Positions 13,258 through 24,000 of a stretch of DNA of 64,000 nucleotides are shown piece by piece (the stretch's first letter is position 1; each line of letters starts with the position of its first letter). This stretch comes from Serinus canaria. Taxonomy: Eukaryota > Chordata > Aves > Passeriformes > Fringillidae. Below the pieces are notes generated by a model that was not told the DNA's origin, made no database searches, and saw only the letters and a list, made by a program, of their open reading frames with translations. Both the position numbers and the translations under genes were made by a program. The stretch covers positions 48,840,205 to 48,904,204 of the forward strand of contig NC_066343.1 of NCBI RefSeq assembly GCF_022539315.1, read 5' to 3'.

Positions 13258-13597
13258 TGTTGGTGATGGAGAGAGACAGGGAGACTGACTCAGTGATCAG
13301 AATCTGATTTTATTGTGGGATACAAGAGCTTATATACTATTTCAGGGACACTAGTAATGTGTGCTATAATGATTAGGTTAAAATCACATACACAAACTAA
13401 TGCATGTAACATCTCTTGCTTGCAGAGTGGAATGGGATTTTCTTTTTCTAGTAAACCCATTTGATTTAATCTTCTTGCAATCTAGGTCTAATTTTCAAAG
13501 TTCCGTTTGCTTTTGCCAAGGCATCCTGTTATCAAATCTCTTATGTTAACCAGGTCTGAAGTCCATCATCTGTCTTGTGTCCCCCAACATTCCAACA
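13258..13597 (-). mobile_element. Solo LTR, 340 bp, 6-bp target duplication
   Basis: Termini are TGTTGG and CCAACA, mutually inverted. The element is bracketed by TTGGCA at 13252-13257 and again at 13598-13603, a perfect 6-bp target-site duplication of the kind made by ERVK/alpharetrovirus-like integrases. On the minus strand it carries TATATAAG (13329-13336) followed about 15-20 bases later by AATAAA (13309-13314), the compact TATA/poly(A) arrangement of short-R retroviral LTRs. No internal region is attached, so it is a solo LTR. No protein is encoded. Confidence 0.93.
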
Positions 13598-16500
13598 TTG
13601 GCATTTCACTCACTATTGTTTTCTACTTCAGCTTTCTTACTCCTGACCTAGACTATTAGATACTTCTCAGAAAAAAGCTGTTAATATTATTAATTGTACA
13701 GACCTACAAATACTTTATTGAGTTAGGAACAGCTGATCTAAATCAATACTGCTGCATTAATCTCTGCCAAAGCATGTACATTTTCTGTTGGGTTACCTTC
13801 AGCTCACAATGACCATCATGATGGTAAATTGGATATGTATTCTTGGTAAAACAGAGTACATCAGAGCATGTAATCCTGAGATTTCAAAAAAGGCCATAAG
13901 GCAACTTATGGAACACACAGAATCTATGGAAACTGTTACTAAATAATATTTTTATTGGTTTTTTCCCATATTTTACATATTCTTTTACAAATTACTCTCT
14001 TATGTTACTATTTTAATAATTTCTTTTCACCTATCAAGCTTCTTATCATAAAACCATTTGAAGATTAATATGTAGGCAAAGAAGTGCCAAGCATTTATAA
14101 GATAATTGTCATGAACGTGTTACAAATGGCAGCACAGAAATGCAAAAAAGATGGGCATAAAAACTCTCAGACAATGGTGTGGCTGTGCAAGATGTCTCTT
14201 TCCAAAGGATATTTTCTGGGAGTAAAGGCAACAGTATGTTTTACTTTTATAACTTAGCTATCTCTAAATATTTGTGTCAATCAAGTCTCCCCTGAGCATT
14301 TTTGAGTGCCTTTGATCAGTTTTAGACAAATGTGACACAGGTATCAATGACAACAGCTCTTGTAGATGCACATAAAATAGAGCAAAGAAGAGAAATCTAA
14401 TTAGCGCTCCAGTGACTCACTGTCAGGATGCAGCATGAATGCAGTTTGCCTTTAGAAACTGAAAGCATATACAGAAAATTTCTCAATATAGGACAAATTT
14501 TACTATGAGTGCATCTAATCCAAGACACAGAATAATGCAAACATGAAACAGAAACCACAGGAAATAGTAACTTGTTGCTCATGGAGCTGGACCTTATAGA
14601 AATGTGGAAATTCTGAAGGTGGCTAATGTCCTGGGTGGAAGGTACACTTTAAAGAGGACTTAGAGGTTCTCTGAAAAAAGACAAATCCACATGTCACAGG
14701 TCCAGTATTTAGTCTAATGGAAGTGAGGTGATCACTAAATACACCTACCATGGGAAACACTAATGAAGTTGAGAGCACACAGTAGTTTACCACAGACTTT
14801 TAGGCATACAGAGTAATGCCAGGACATTTATTACTGTCTGAACTGTGGTCTGTTGGACTCATTTATCTATCCAGCATTCTAATACACATGCTTAAATTAC
14901 ACTACCTGACAATCCCAGCCTTTCTGAAATCATTTTCTGTGCAGCAAAATCCTGCTTTAGGGAGCTGCCATTATTCACTAGCAGAAACAGTAAGAAAAGC
15001 AGCTCAGACTCAGTATAAGAAGCTGAAGCTGCTGGTTTTGCTATTGCCACCCAGAACTTGGCTCTCACTGACTCTGTTGTCAGGCTTGGACTAGGAAGTA
15101 CATCCTAAAGTGGCTGGCAAAGTGAGTTAAACTGTTTCCAGTGCATGTCCAACTGAAGTTGATGGAGAACATGCTTGATTAGATATTTCAGCATCAACAA
15201 GTTTGGTTCAGGAAAATATGTACTTCCTCTGTAGTGCTTTAGTGACAAAAGCCTACAGGTAGGAGTCATACTGTCGTTACATTGCATTGTTTATCCCCAC
15301 CAGTACACATTTCACCAAGTGCTGGAAAAGGAGTTACTAGAAGTGTTTCATTAGACAAATATGTATTCGCTTTCTTTCTTGTTGCTGCCTTTTGGAGACA
15401 TTATAAAGCTGTCAGATCTGAAAAGTTACTTTCCTGCTGTCAAAACATCCAGAATTCAGAGTAAGATCAAATTTGTACCTAATGCAAGCGTTGCCACTTC
15501 ATCCCATATTTGTTTTTACAAATACTTGCAAGGAACAAAAACTGTTATGGTTCCTGTATTTTCTAACAGTTTCATTTACGCTATTCACTAACAGAAAAAT
15601 CATACCACATAAAAAAGACTCTTGAACTAAGTTGTCTGCCAAAGCAAACACTGTGGTCTTAGATATTTCAAATGAGTCTTCAGAATGCATTCTACAGCTA
15701 CAACAGACTGAGCAATAGAGCTGTAAGAGGGTACACGAACATTTTCAAATGCCAAGTCCTGAAGAAAGCTGTGAAATGTCATCATTCAGTTCACCTCAGT
15801 AGACAAAGAAAATCCAGACCTTTGATGACCCCTGCTGAATAAACTAAGCACTGCATTTAAATTGTAACTCAAGATGTACTTTGAAGAATAGTTCAATGCT
15901 CACTATCATGAAAAAAAACAAAGAAAAGCAATACAAAAAGGACACATTCTTTTATGACATGCCAAAGAAAACATCATTTCTGCATCTGGACTGGCACCAG
16001 ACCTGAGAGATGTACAAGACAGTGTAACATCTTTAACAGGTTTAATCTAATGAACTGTATTTCTGCATCAATTAAAAAAAAAAAAAGTCAAGCTATCAAT
16101 GCTGTATTTTTTTTATGACCCAGAGAAGAGGAATCTTTAAATGGTACAGCAATCACAAGGAGAATCCAGACAATTCCTGCACTGTCTGACATTGCTTAGG
16201 GCACTGAGAAGATTCCTACTGTTCCTTTCCACAACAACTCCTTCTGCAAACACTCTGTGCTAAGCCTGTGTTAAGTTCTCCCTTTTGGAGTAATGTATTA
16301 ATGATGGGACGCCCTTCATCAAACCAACTCAGTGACTCTGCACTTCTCTGGAAAATAGCTAAGGGAGATGTAGAGTTAGAGAATTATGTATCTCTTTTTC
16401 TTTAAATACACCAGTTCCTACAATGACTAAGATAACACACAATTTAAACTGCTCTTTAAAAGGACAGCATGATGTAGATTGTTGCATCACACCAGCCATA

Positions 16501-17668
16501 AAAAACGTTTGGAATTTTTTACACTGTGTCTGAAATGTTATACTAATTTTTTAATATTTTTTTAAAGAAAGAAGCTGGAATTTGTGAATTAATTGCTAAC
16601 AACTGTTATTTCATTATGGGAATGCATATAAAGTAGAAAGTGTCTAACCTACACATATGCATAAAAGTTGTGTCTGTTTTATAGCTAAGATAAATAATTT
16701 ATTACAGGTAAGCAATGTATGTACAATACAGACCAGCTGTAGACATTTCTATACCATTCCTGATCTTCTGGCAGTGATATCTAGCACATGTGTGGGAGAC
16801 ACAAGATAACTGCAAACTTAGAGCTGAAGTGAAGGATGTTTCTACAACCCCATGAAAAGGGAAGCACTAAATCATCAGAGTTTAGACATTACACTTCAAT
16901 TAATCAGTTATAAAATTTTTCAATAACATTCAAACTATTAAATCAGTTGAATAATTTCTCAGTGTAGTGAAACTTTTTTTGCAGGCAATGCTGAGTTTCA
17001 CATAGGGTTTAAATTTCCCACCTCTCTCTTCATCATCTTAGACTTCAGTCTAACAAAGCCAGACAAATTTATTTCTCACCAGGAACTTCAGAAACGTTAC
17101 AGAAAACTAACTGTTTCTTGGAAAATCATGAGATTAATCAATTTGTTTAGAAAAGCAGAACCTGAGAAAAGTGATGATGCTTTCTCCTACACAGCAGCTC
17201 TTTTCAGGAGAAGGAATGCAGGTAGAACTGGGAAAGCAACCATCCCTGAAGTGGCAGGATGAAAGCATATTCATTTCTCACTCTGCTGAATCACGGAATG
17301 CAGGGTCAGGACAGTAAGATTCCCACATTTCCTAAGGAAATGCTTTCCTAGGCTTGCTTTGCACATTTCTTCCAGGTGTTCATCAATTAAAGGAGGGCAG
17401 CTCTAGAGAACAAAAGAATCTTGAATTTCTTCAAAACCTATTAAAATATAGCATTTTGGTCTCTGTTCTAAACAAAAATGGTTTCAGATTCAGAAAACCA
17501 TGGCATCAAAAATTAACACTCAACCCAGCTACAAATATAAAAGAAACCTTTCTCCATTGGGCTAATCTGCCAACTTTCATTAACCATTGTATGTCCTTCA
17601 GCTGTGAGGGACAACTCAAAGACAGCCTGTGATAATATATATATCTCTCTATCTCTTGGGCTGTCACT

Positions 17669-17733
17669 TGAAATTTTAGGTTACAATTACATGTGATGTA
17701 ATTGATGAAATTTTAGGTTACAATTACATGTGA
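17669..17733. repeat. 28-bp direct duplication, period 37
   Basis: 17669-17696 and 17706-17733 are identical 28-base copies separated by nine bases. A recent local tandem duplication or slippage product; no coding content. Confidence 0.85.
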
Positions 17734-19917
17734 AAGTGCTACAAGAAAATCCTGCCACTGCTCTGATGAACAAATCAATAACATAATATGGGTGATGAAG
17801 AAACCTCTTGTCACATTTAATTGTTGTTTTTCCAACTTGAATCAGAACATTATGTAACTGAGAGCACTGACCTAATAGCTAGCAGTGCTATTAACATAAT
17901 GAAAGGGGAAAAATAAGGGCCTCAGGAAAGTACCTTTTCAGTCAAAACACAAAACTGTGTTATCATCTGGTCAGTGGTTTAGGATATAGATACACCACAG
18001 AAAATATGCAATCTGCATAATTAATTTACATTGCTAGATACTGGGTCACCTGAAGATGCCTGTGAAATCAGTGAAAATACAGAACCTTACAGTCTTTCTC
18101 TATTAGTAGAAAAAGGTAAAATACTTCCAGATATGTACATAGGAAAAAACAGAGGGATCCAACAAGTTCTCATTGCTGTCCTGACCAAAATATTTCACCA
18201 CATTTAAATTAGATAAGCATTGCAGCCCGACAGCATGAAATAAGGCCTTAGAGGCTGGATAATCCTCAACAATAGATTTGTGTCTGTAATATGTCCACAC
18301 ATAAAAATTTTCTTTGTGCACAAAATACACTGTGATCTGACTGTTATACAGACTGTTATATGAACCAAAAAGTGTTCTGAATTTCTCTGAGAAACAATTT
18401 GATGCTTCTAGCAAGAGGATTCAATATTATCTAATTGCTCAATAAGGCAGCCATTACCCTGAATAGACTCTAGGCAAGAAAGTTTTTTGTTGTAATTTGA
18501 CAGTAGGTTTATTGAATAAAATGTGTCTAAGATACAAAATATTTGTGTTACTTCATATGGCTTGTGTAGATCAGTTTTAGTTTTTTTTCTTTGTAGCTTA
18601 CTGTGAAAAAAATAACAGTGTTCCCTGAATTTTATAGTGTGCTCTTCTCGGTGAAGCAAAGTAGAATGTAATATTTCAATCACATAGACAATTCCTTTCT
18701 CTCAAATTTCTGGAGAATCAAAAGTGGCAAAAAACCCATTATTTTTGCAAATGGAGATCTACTTACCTTACTACTTGCCAGCCTTCAGGGCAGTGTGAAG
18801 GATCTGTGGGTGTAAGAAATTTCTCGGCCTAATCTCACAAACTGAATGGGACACTGTCAGGCTAAACCCTATTTTTAAAATATCGTTTAAAAAAAACTTC
18901 CATGAGAAAAATCCCTTTTATGTGGACCCATTTTTGATGGGTATTTCTTTTTCTTTTTTGTTCAATTATAACAAAAAAAGCAGACCATGCAAACTCATTT
19001 TTGGGTGCATTCATTTTAACATGCTGTTTCATGGTAATACTAGTGGATAATGTGGCATTGATCTGAAATCTCCTGCAGGAATATGCTTACTTTCAATGCA
19101 CTCTGCTGTACAAAATGTTTGCAAATATTTTAGAACATTAAATACAAATTATAATTAATCCCAATACATTGATGCAGTTTTTTTTACAAGAGCAATTGAT
19201 TATCCTTTAAACTAAAAAAGAGAGAAAGATTCCTTTTCACTATGTGATATATTTCATCCTAATTTATTACCCAAATCCTCCCCAGTTTTGGTATCAGTTT
19301 CCCCTGTTAATTGTATAAAATGTGTACAGAGTACTTAAAAGAGGTAAGAAAATGTTATTGAAAAAATATCCTAATTAGAGGTTTGCTTCAGTAGCTGCTT
19401 TTAGGACACAAAATTACTTCATGTGTTTTTCCTTCTTTTTAAAGCTTGCTCCCTCTCATGCCTTTCTTAATGTATCTGGAATTTTTTTACATACTAGCTA
19501 AATGACAACAAGGTTCCAACAAGACAGACAAGGAAATGCAAGTAAATGAATTTTGAGGTATTATGATAAGATCATGATGATGATTTTTTTCCCTTATTGT
19601 CACAGCTGCAACATTCTACTTGCAGCTCGAAGACAAAATCTAAAGTCAGTTGCAAGTTATTCCAAGCAGATACAGTAAATATGCACCTGCCAAATAATAC
19701 AGATGAGGTCATTGCTTATGCAACAGGCACCTTAATACTCACATGCAGCATTCTTGGAATACAGATAATAAATGGTCTTGTAAATCTCTAGAACATTTTT
19801 ATTATATACATCAGTGAGAGATCATCGATTATGTGTTTTCATGTCATGCATGCCAAATTTTAAGGCAGTGTCTTCTATACATTATCTAAATGCTTTTCAG
19901 CAATCAACTTTGAAATT

Positions 19918-19966
19918 CGGTCACTTCCAACCCTTAACATTCTATGATTCTGTGATTTTGTGATTT
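19918..19966 (+). mobile_element. Short CR1 3' tail
   Basis: The segment has the CR1 terminal signature, CTTCCAACCCTTAA followed by repeats of ATTCTATGATTCTGTGAT. Only the last 50 bases or so are visible, the usual outcome of strong 5' truncation during CR1 retrotransposition. Confidence 0.65.
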
Positions 19967-20629
19967 AGAAAAAGATCTGGATTCAACCTTAAACCCGCAT
20001 AAATCATTCAGGACGTATAACAATGCTAGTTTTCATGAAGTGTAACTTCAAATATACGGCAGACTGTATGCCTAGTTTGAGAATTCACTACAGACCTATA
20101 GACTGCAGAATGACCCAAAGGCTATTGGATTGCTGATATACATTTAGCAGTATTAATTTGTATAAATTTGACCTGCAAATGGACAAAAGAATGGGAGGAT
20201 GTGAAGACTGAAGGAGCATCTCATGGGTGAGACTGAACACCTTGTTTGAACCTCCCATTAAAATTTTTTTATCAATGAAAAAGTAATGTCCTAGGTTTTA
20301 GGAAAGAAAGCAAACTAAACCATGACAACAAGTTTATAGATACCTGTGTCTTCTAAAGGCCAAAGGTGAGATGAAAAAAGCGTAAAAGAGTACAATTGCT
20401 TTGTTTCATCCTGCATAGAATACAACTGGATACCAAATCACTTCACCATTTTTTCTTGAAGAAGAATGAAAGTTTAATTTTTAATTCTTGTTCCTCTTTC
20501 CTCTGGTGTCCCTTGAAGGAAAAAGGACCTTTTAACTTAGACATTGCTATCGCCTTATCACTTGTGTTTTTAAAAACAGTGTTAAAAAAACTGTTTTAAC
20601 ATTTCTATTTAAAGAGTGGGAGAAAGGAA

Positions 20630-21010
20630 CCAACAGGAACCTCATGCAGTTTAACGAAAGGAGATTCCAAACACTGCACCTGGGGAGGAATAACCCCTGA
20701 GCCAACCACTGCTCAACCAGAAAGGCTCAGGAGGAACACAGGCCAGTGGTGAGTGCCCCGGTTCCCTGCCAGGCTCACTGGGAGTGCTGCCAGAGGGACA
20801 CGGAGGGATCCTGCCCTGTGAGGCTACACCTGGAGTGCTGTGCCCGCTCTGGGCTCTCCAGCCCACAACAGATGAGGAGCTACAGGAAAAAGCCCAGGGA
20901 AGGGCCACAAACCCGGTAAAGAAGAGGGGTGTCTCTCCTAGGAGGGAAAGCTGAGAGAGCTGGGTCGGTTCAGCCTTCAGTCTTCTGGAGAAGACCCAGC
21001 GGCACCAGAC
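20630..21010 (+). mobile_element. CR1 non-LTR retrotransposon fragment
   Basis: The sequence follows the CR1 ORF2 C-terminal coding region in order: the CTCATGCAGTTTAACGAAAG segment, GCACCTGGGGAGGAATAACC, the TACACCTGGAGTGCTGTG block, GGGCCACAAA, and GCTGAGAGAGCTGGG followed by TTCAGCCT. Small deletions and stops interrupt it. It lies immediately upstream of the minisatellite and RING gene in the same orientation and contributes to the local rise in GC. Confidence 0.8.
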
Positions 21011-21398
21011 TCACCACAGGATCTGACAAACTCAGGGGTTTAAGGCCACCAAAAGACGTCTGACACGCCGTGGAGCGGGGTCTTTTCCCTCTGGGCTGTT
21101 TGTTGTGCTCACCAGGCAAAAACCGTGTGCCATAAGCTCCTGTATTCGCCCAGTGTGCATCCTTCAGCAGGACCCAGGCCCTGCACTGGCAGTGCCCCAC
21201 AGCACCGCTGAGGGCTCCCAGCCACTCCCTCCTTGCCGGACCTCCTCCCCCAGGTACCCTGTGCCAGCTGAGTCCCACAGGCTGGGCGGGAGCAGTGTGG
21301 GAAGGAGATTTCTCCTGGAATGGGGGGCAGTGTGCCTGGGGGTACCGAGGGGGACGCAGGTGTCGAAGGCAGCAGAGGGGCTGCTCGGACCTTTTCCT

Positions 21399-21653
21399 GC
21401 AAGGAGACACTTCGGGAGGCCCCTGTCTCCCCTCTGCCCCACACGGAGACCCTTCGGGAGGCCCCTGTCCCCCCTCTGCCCCACACGGAGACCCTTCGGG
21501 AAGCCCCTGTCTCCCCTCTGCCCCACACGGAGACCCTTCGGGAGGCCCCTGTCCCCCCTCTGCCCCACACGGAGACCCTTCGGGAGGCCCCTGTCTCCCC
21601 TCTCTGCCCCACACGGAGACCCTTCGGGAGGCCCCTGTCTCCCCTCTCTGCCC
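21399..21653. repeat. 42-bp minisatellite, about six units
   Basis: Units start at about 21399, 21441, 21483, 21525, 21567 and 21611. The first four steps are exactly 42 bases and the last full unit is 44 because of an extra CT. The unit reads GGAGACCCTTCGGGAGGCCC plus a C/T-rich half. Since 42 is 14 codons, all six frames stay open across the array, which explains the long overlapping open frames on both strands here. The first unit is the most diverged. The array ends 77 bases before the RING start codon. The frame-shifting 44-mer argues against purifying selection on a translated repeat, though the RING frame does stay open upstream to about 21295. Confidence 0.92.
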
Positions 21654-21729
21654 AGGCTCTGGGCCTTCTCTGCCGCCCGGCTCCCGGCGCCAGAGCAGCT
21701 CCAGCACTCGGCCCGTCTCTCGGCAGCCC

Positions 21730-22185
21730 ATGGAGCGCGGTGCAGCCGAGGCTCTGCAGGAGAGCGGCTCCGCCGCGCCGGCCGCCACGAGCGGGGGACA
21801 GCGGGAGGCAGAGGCAGCCGGGCTCTGCCCCATCTGCCTGGGCGACGTGGACAACGCGGCGCACGTGGACACCTGCCTGCACACCTTCTGCTTCGCCTGC
21901 ATCCGCCAGTGGGCTGCCGTGCGCGCCGCCTGCCCGCTCTGCAGGCAGCGCTTCGGCCGCATCCTGCACACCGTCAGGGCGGACGACGACTACCAGGAGT
22001 ACGTGCTCGGCCCGCCCGGCTGCCGGCAGAGCGCCGCGGCCGGGCAGAGCGCGCTCGGCCCATCCCCGCACTGGCGCTACCAGCTGCGCCCGCGGCCCCG
22101 GCGCCCTCCCGCTGCCAGGAGAAGGGGGCGGCCGCCAGGGGACGGAGGGAGAGCTCCAAGAACCTCTGACACCTCAGCCCGATAG
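21730..22185 (+). CDS. Topors-like RING-finger protein, intronless, 151 aa
   Basis: Predicted RING-type E3 ubiquitin ligase. A C3HC4 RING occupies residues 33-71: Cys33, Cys36, Cys49, His51, Cys54, Cys57, Cys68 and Cys71, with all eight zinc ligands present. After it comes HTVRADDDYQEYVL (about residues 80-93), which matches the segment just behind the RING of TOPORS (topoisomerase I-binding RING protein). The tail is Arg/Pro-rich and basic, with runs such as RRRGRPP. Full TOPORS is roughly 1,000 residues and contains an RS-rich SUMO-ligase region; none of that is here, so this is a short paralogue or truncated retrocopy. ATG 21730 is the first in-frame ATG. The frame is open upstream to about 21295, but through the minisatellite and without any ATG. 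The start context is weak (C at -3, G at +4). GC is far above the flanks. Single-exon structure suggests retroposition. Substrate and expression are unknown; an inactive retrogene cannot be excluded, but no stop or zinc-ligand loss is seen. Confidence 0.75.
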   Translation: MERGAAEALQESGSAAPAATSGGQREAEAAGLCPICLGDVDNAAHVDTCLHTFCFACIRQWAAVRAACPLCRQRFGRILHTVRADDDYQEYVLGPPGCRQSAAAGQSALGPSPHWRYQLRPRPRRPPAARRRGRPPGDGGRAPRTSDTSAR

Positions 22186-22422
22186 GCTGCAGGGGAGCGC
22201 CCGACCCGCCCTGCCGCTGGACCTGCCATCCTCTTGCGCATGCTGGGGCGCGGCTTACGGCCCTCGTGCATTTGGAATGACCGTCCAGAGGCTCCCTGGA
22301 GCACGCATCTCTCACAAACCCTGGGTGTACTGCATATGAATACACTAATTCGTTGGAGGTGTTATTTCATCTCTTTTTCATTACTATTATTATTAGTCAT
22401 AATAGTTGGGGTTTTTTTAATT

Positions 22423-22428
22423 ATTAAA
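22423..22428 (+). terminator. Candidate poly(A) signal (ATTAAA) for the RING gene
   Basis: ATTAAA lies about 240 bases after the stop codon, followed by a GTGTT stretch that could act as the downstream GT-rich element. It is the first plausible signal in this orientation. Usage is inferred only. Confidence 0.35.
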
Positions 22429-22677
22429 GTGTTCTTAACCCAAAAGGCTTATCTTTTTTTTTTTCCCCAATACTCCTCCCCAGTAAGGAGAAGGTGGTAA
22501 GTGGGTGCATGGATCTCAGTTCTTGGCTGGCATTCTCCAGCTGGAAGAACCCCAGCTTTCATTGGTGCTGGAAAATCATTGGCTTTGGATGCTGAACAAA
22601 AATCCAGAAGCTTTTCAGAGCATGATTCTCTCAAAACCAAAGGAAGCCACTTCAGGCAATGCTTTCTAACAGTGCCT

Positions 22678-23202
22678 TGTTAGAGTAGGAAAACAAAAGG
22701 GGACACTGTCTGGACAGTGCTGCGAACTTCTTTATATAAATGCTGCAACAGTGCCTCTTTCACTTGAACTCCCAAAGCCTTCCCTCTCCAAGCACCAGAG
22801 CATCGCTGCCTGTAGCAGTGGAGAACAAAGAAACACTGACCCCCTTTATGCATCCGAAGGAGATCACTTTATTGTAAAAATCGTCCACTTTTTATACCTT
22901 TAATCTTGACAAAACTGAAACTAAATCAAGACTTCACAGAATTTAACAGAAAGAAGGCACCTATTGGCTGGCTCAGCTGCTGTGCTGCTGTCCACGCATC
23001 CAATCATCCAATCAGCTTCCTGGTTGTACTCTGTCCACAAGTTTCTCCAGCCAGTCACAATCTGACTTCCAACTGTCACTCAAGTGACTCTCTGTTAGCT
23101 CATAGATGCCTCTCGCCCCTCAACCGACTTCAATTGTCTGGCCTGCAGCTGTGCTTTTACCATGGGGCCTTCTGGTGAGCATAAGCATTAACCAGTTTAA
23201 CA
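22678..23202 (-). mobile_element. Probable solo LTR, boundaries approximate
   Basis: On the minus strand the sequence has CCAAT boxes (two within about 22965-23015), TATAAAAA (22889-22896) and AATAAA (22868-22873). The 16-base gap between the last two is typical of compact retroviral LTRs and matches the layout of the LTR at 13.3 kb. Possible termini are TGTTA at 22678 and TAACA ending at 23202, a 5-bp inverted match. I could not find a target-site duplication, and an alternative left end lies near 22811. No internal retroviral genes are evident. Confidence 0.55.
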
Positions 23203-24000
23203 GTTATAGCCCAATATCCTGCGGCTGCCCAAACTCTGTGGCCATCAGCCGAAATGCCTGACCAGAAGCAAAGCCAGGTCCATGGATGCCAGCCATGCTG
23301 ACAACCCTTGCCCTCTGGTGCCTCCACACCCAAATGGATTTGGTCATCCCCCTGTGACAGCCCTCTGAGCCTTCCTCTGACCCTTCCATACAGCAGCAGC
23401 CCAACTCCTCTGGCCCAAACCCAACTTCCATGGCTGGAATGTTTTCTGCAGAGCAAAGCTCTAAACTCCAAGCATCCCAGAACTTTGGGAGCCACCCAAG
23501 AAGCAGACTGGCGTACAAGCAAAGCAAATCTGTGCCAGGGGCCAAATCATGGGTTTCCTACCCCTCTCTACCTATGAGTCTTATCGGACCCATCCCAGTC
23601 CCCCACTTCCAGTCCTCTCCCAGATACACCAGCACCATATTTGAACATTTCCATGAGCTCAACACAATCCCCTTTTGCTGGGGCAGCCCCACAAACTCTT
23701 ATCCCATGTCCCACAGGGGTCCTCAGCCCTGCTGGCAGAGTTCCTGCTGCAGTGCCTTCCTGTGGGATGCAGCTCCACTTGGCAGGGAGGGGTCTGGAGG
23801 TCCTGGGGACATGAACATACAAATGACACTGGTGGTGTGCCCTGTGGCCAAAGGCAAAGAGGCTCTGGGGGAGCACTGGGAGTGCTGCCAGCAGGAAAGG
23901 GAGGGATCCCACCCTCACAACCCTCTTCTCTGCCTGAAAAAATGTGCAAAATTCCATGCAAACAAAAGGTGAAACTTTTTACTGTGGTGGTGGCCAAAGA
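23203..24000. other. GC-rich unassigned segment with retroelement traces
   Basis: This stretch is visibly richer in C and G than the flanking DNA and keeps several frames of 80-180 codons open on both strands, none with a recognisable domain. The piece near 23870-23925 (CACTGGGAGTGCTGCCAG, then GGGAGGGATCC) resembles the CR1 block at 20770-20815, so at least part is CR1 debris. The remainder may be retroviral internal sequence or host DNA; I cannot decide. Confidence 0.4.

Larger units (their letters stand above)
13604..20629. other. AT-rich intergenic DNA, no gene recognised
   Basis: Apart from a 28-bp duplication (17669-17733) and a short CR1 tail (about 19918-19966), I see nothing identifiable. 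Two overlapping minus-strand frames of 103 and 91 codons (18103-18683) have AT-driven composition and no recognisable motif. Confidence 0.6.

Noticed and set aside
18103..18683. Two overlapping minus-strand frames (103 and 91 codons)
   Set aside because: AT-driven composition, different phases, no motif, no splice or promoter support.
20970..22071. Minus-strand open frames of about 320-330 codons
   Set aside because: They are shadows of the GC-rich RING gene and the stop-free 42-bp minisatellite. No domain is seen, and the opposite strand carries the clear RING motif.
21320..22339. Plus-strand 339-codon frame in another phase
   Set aside because: It is open only because of the minisatellite and the high GC; it reads through the RING coding region out of frame.
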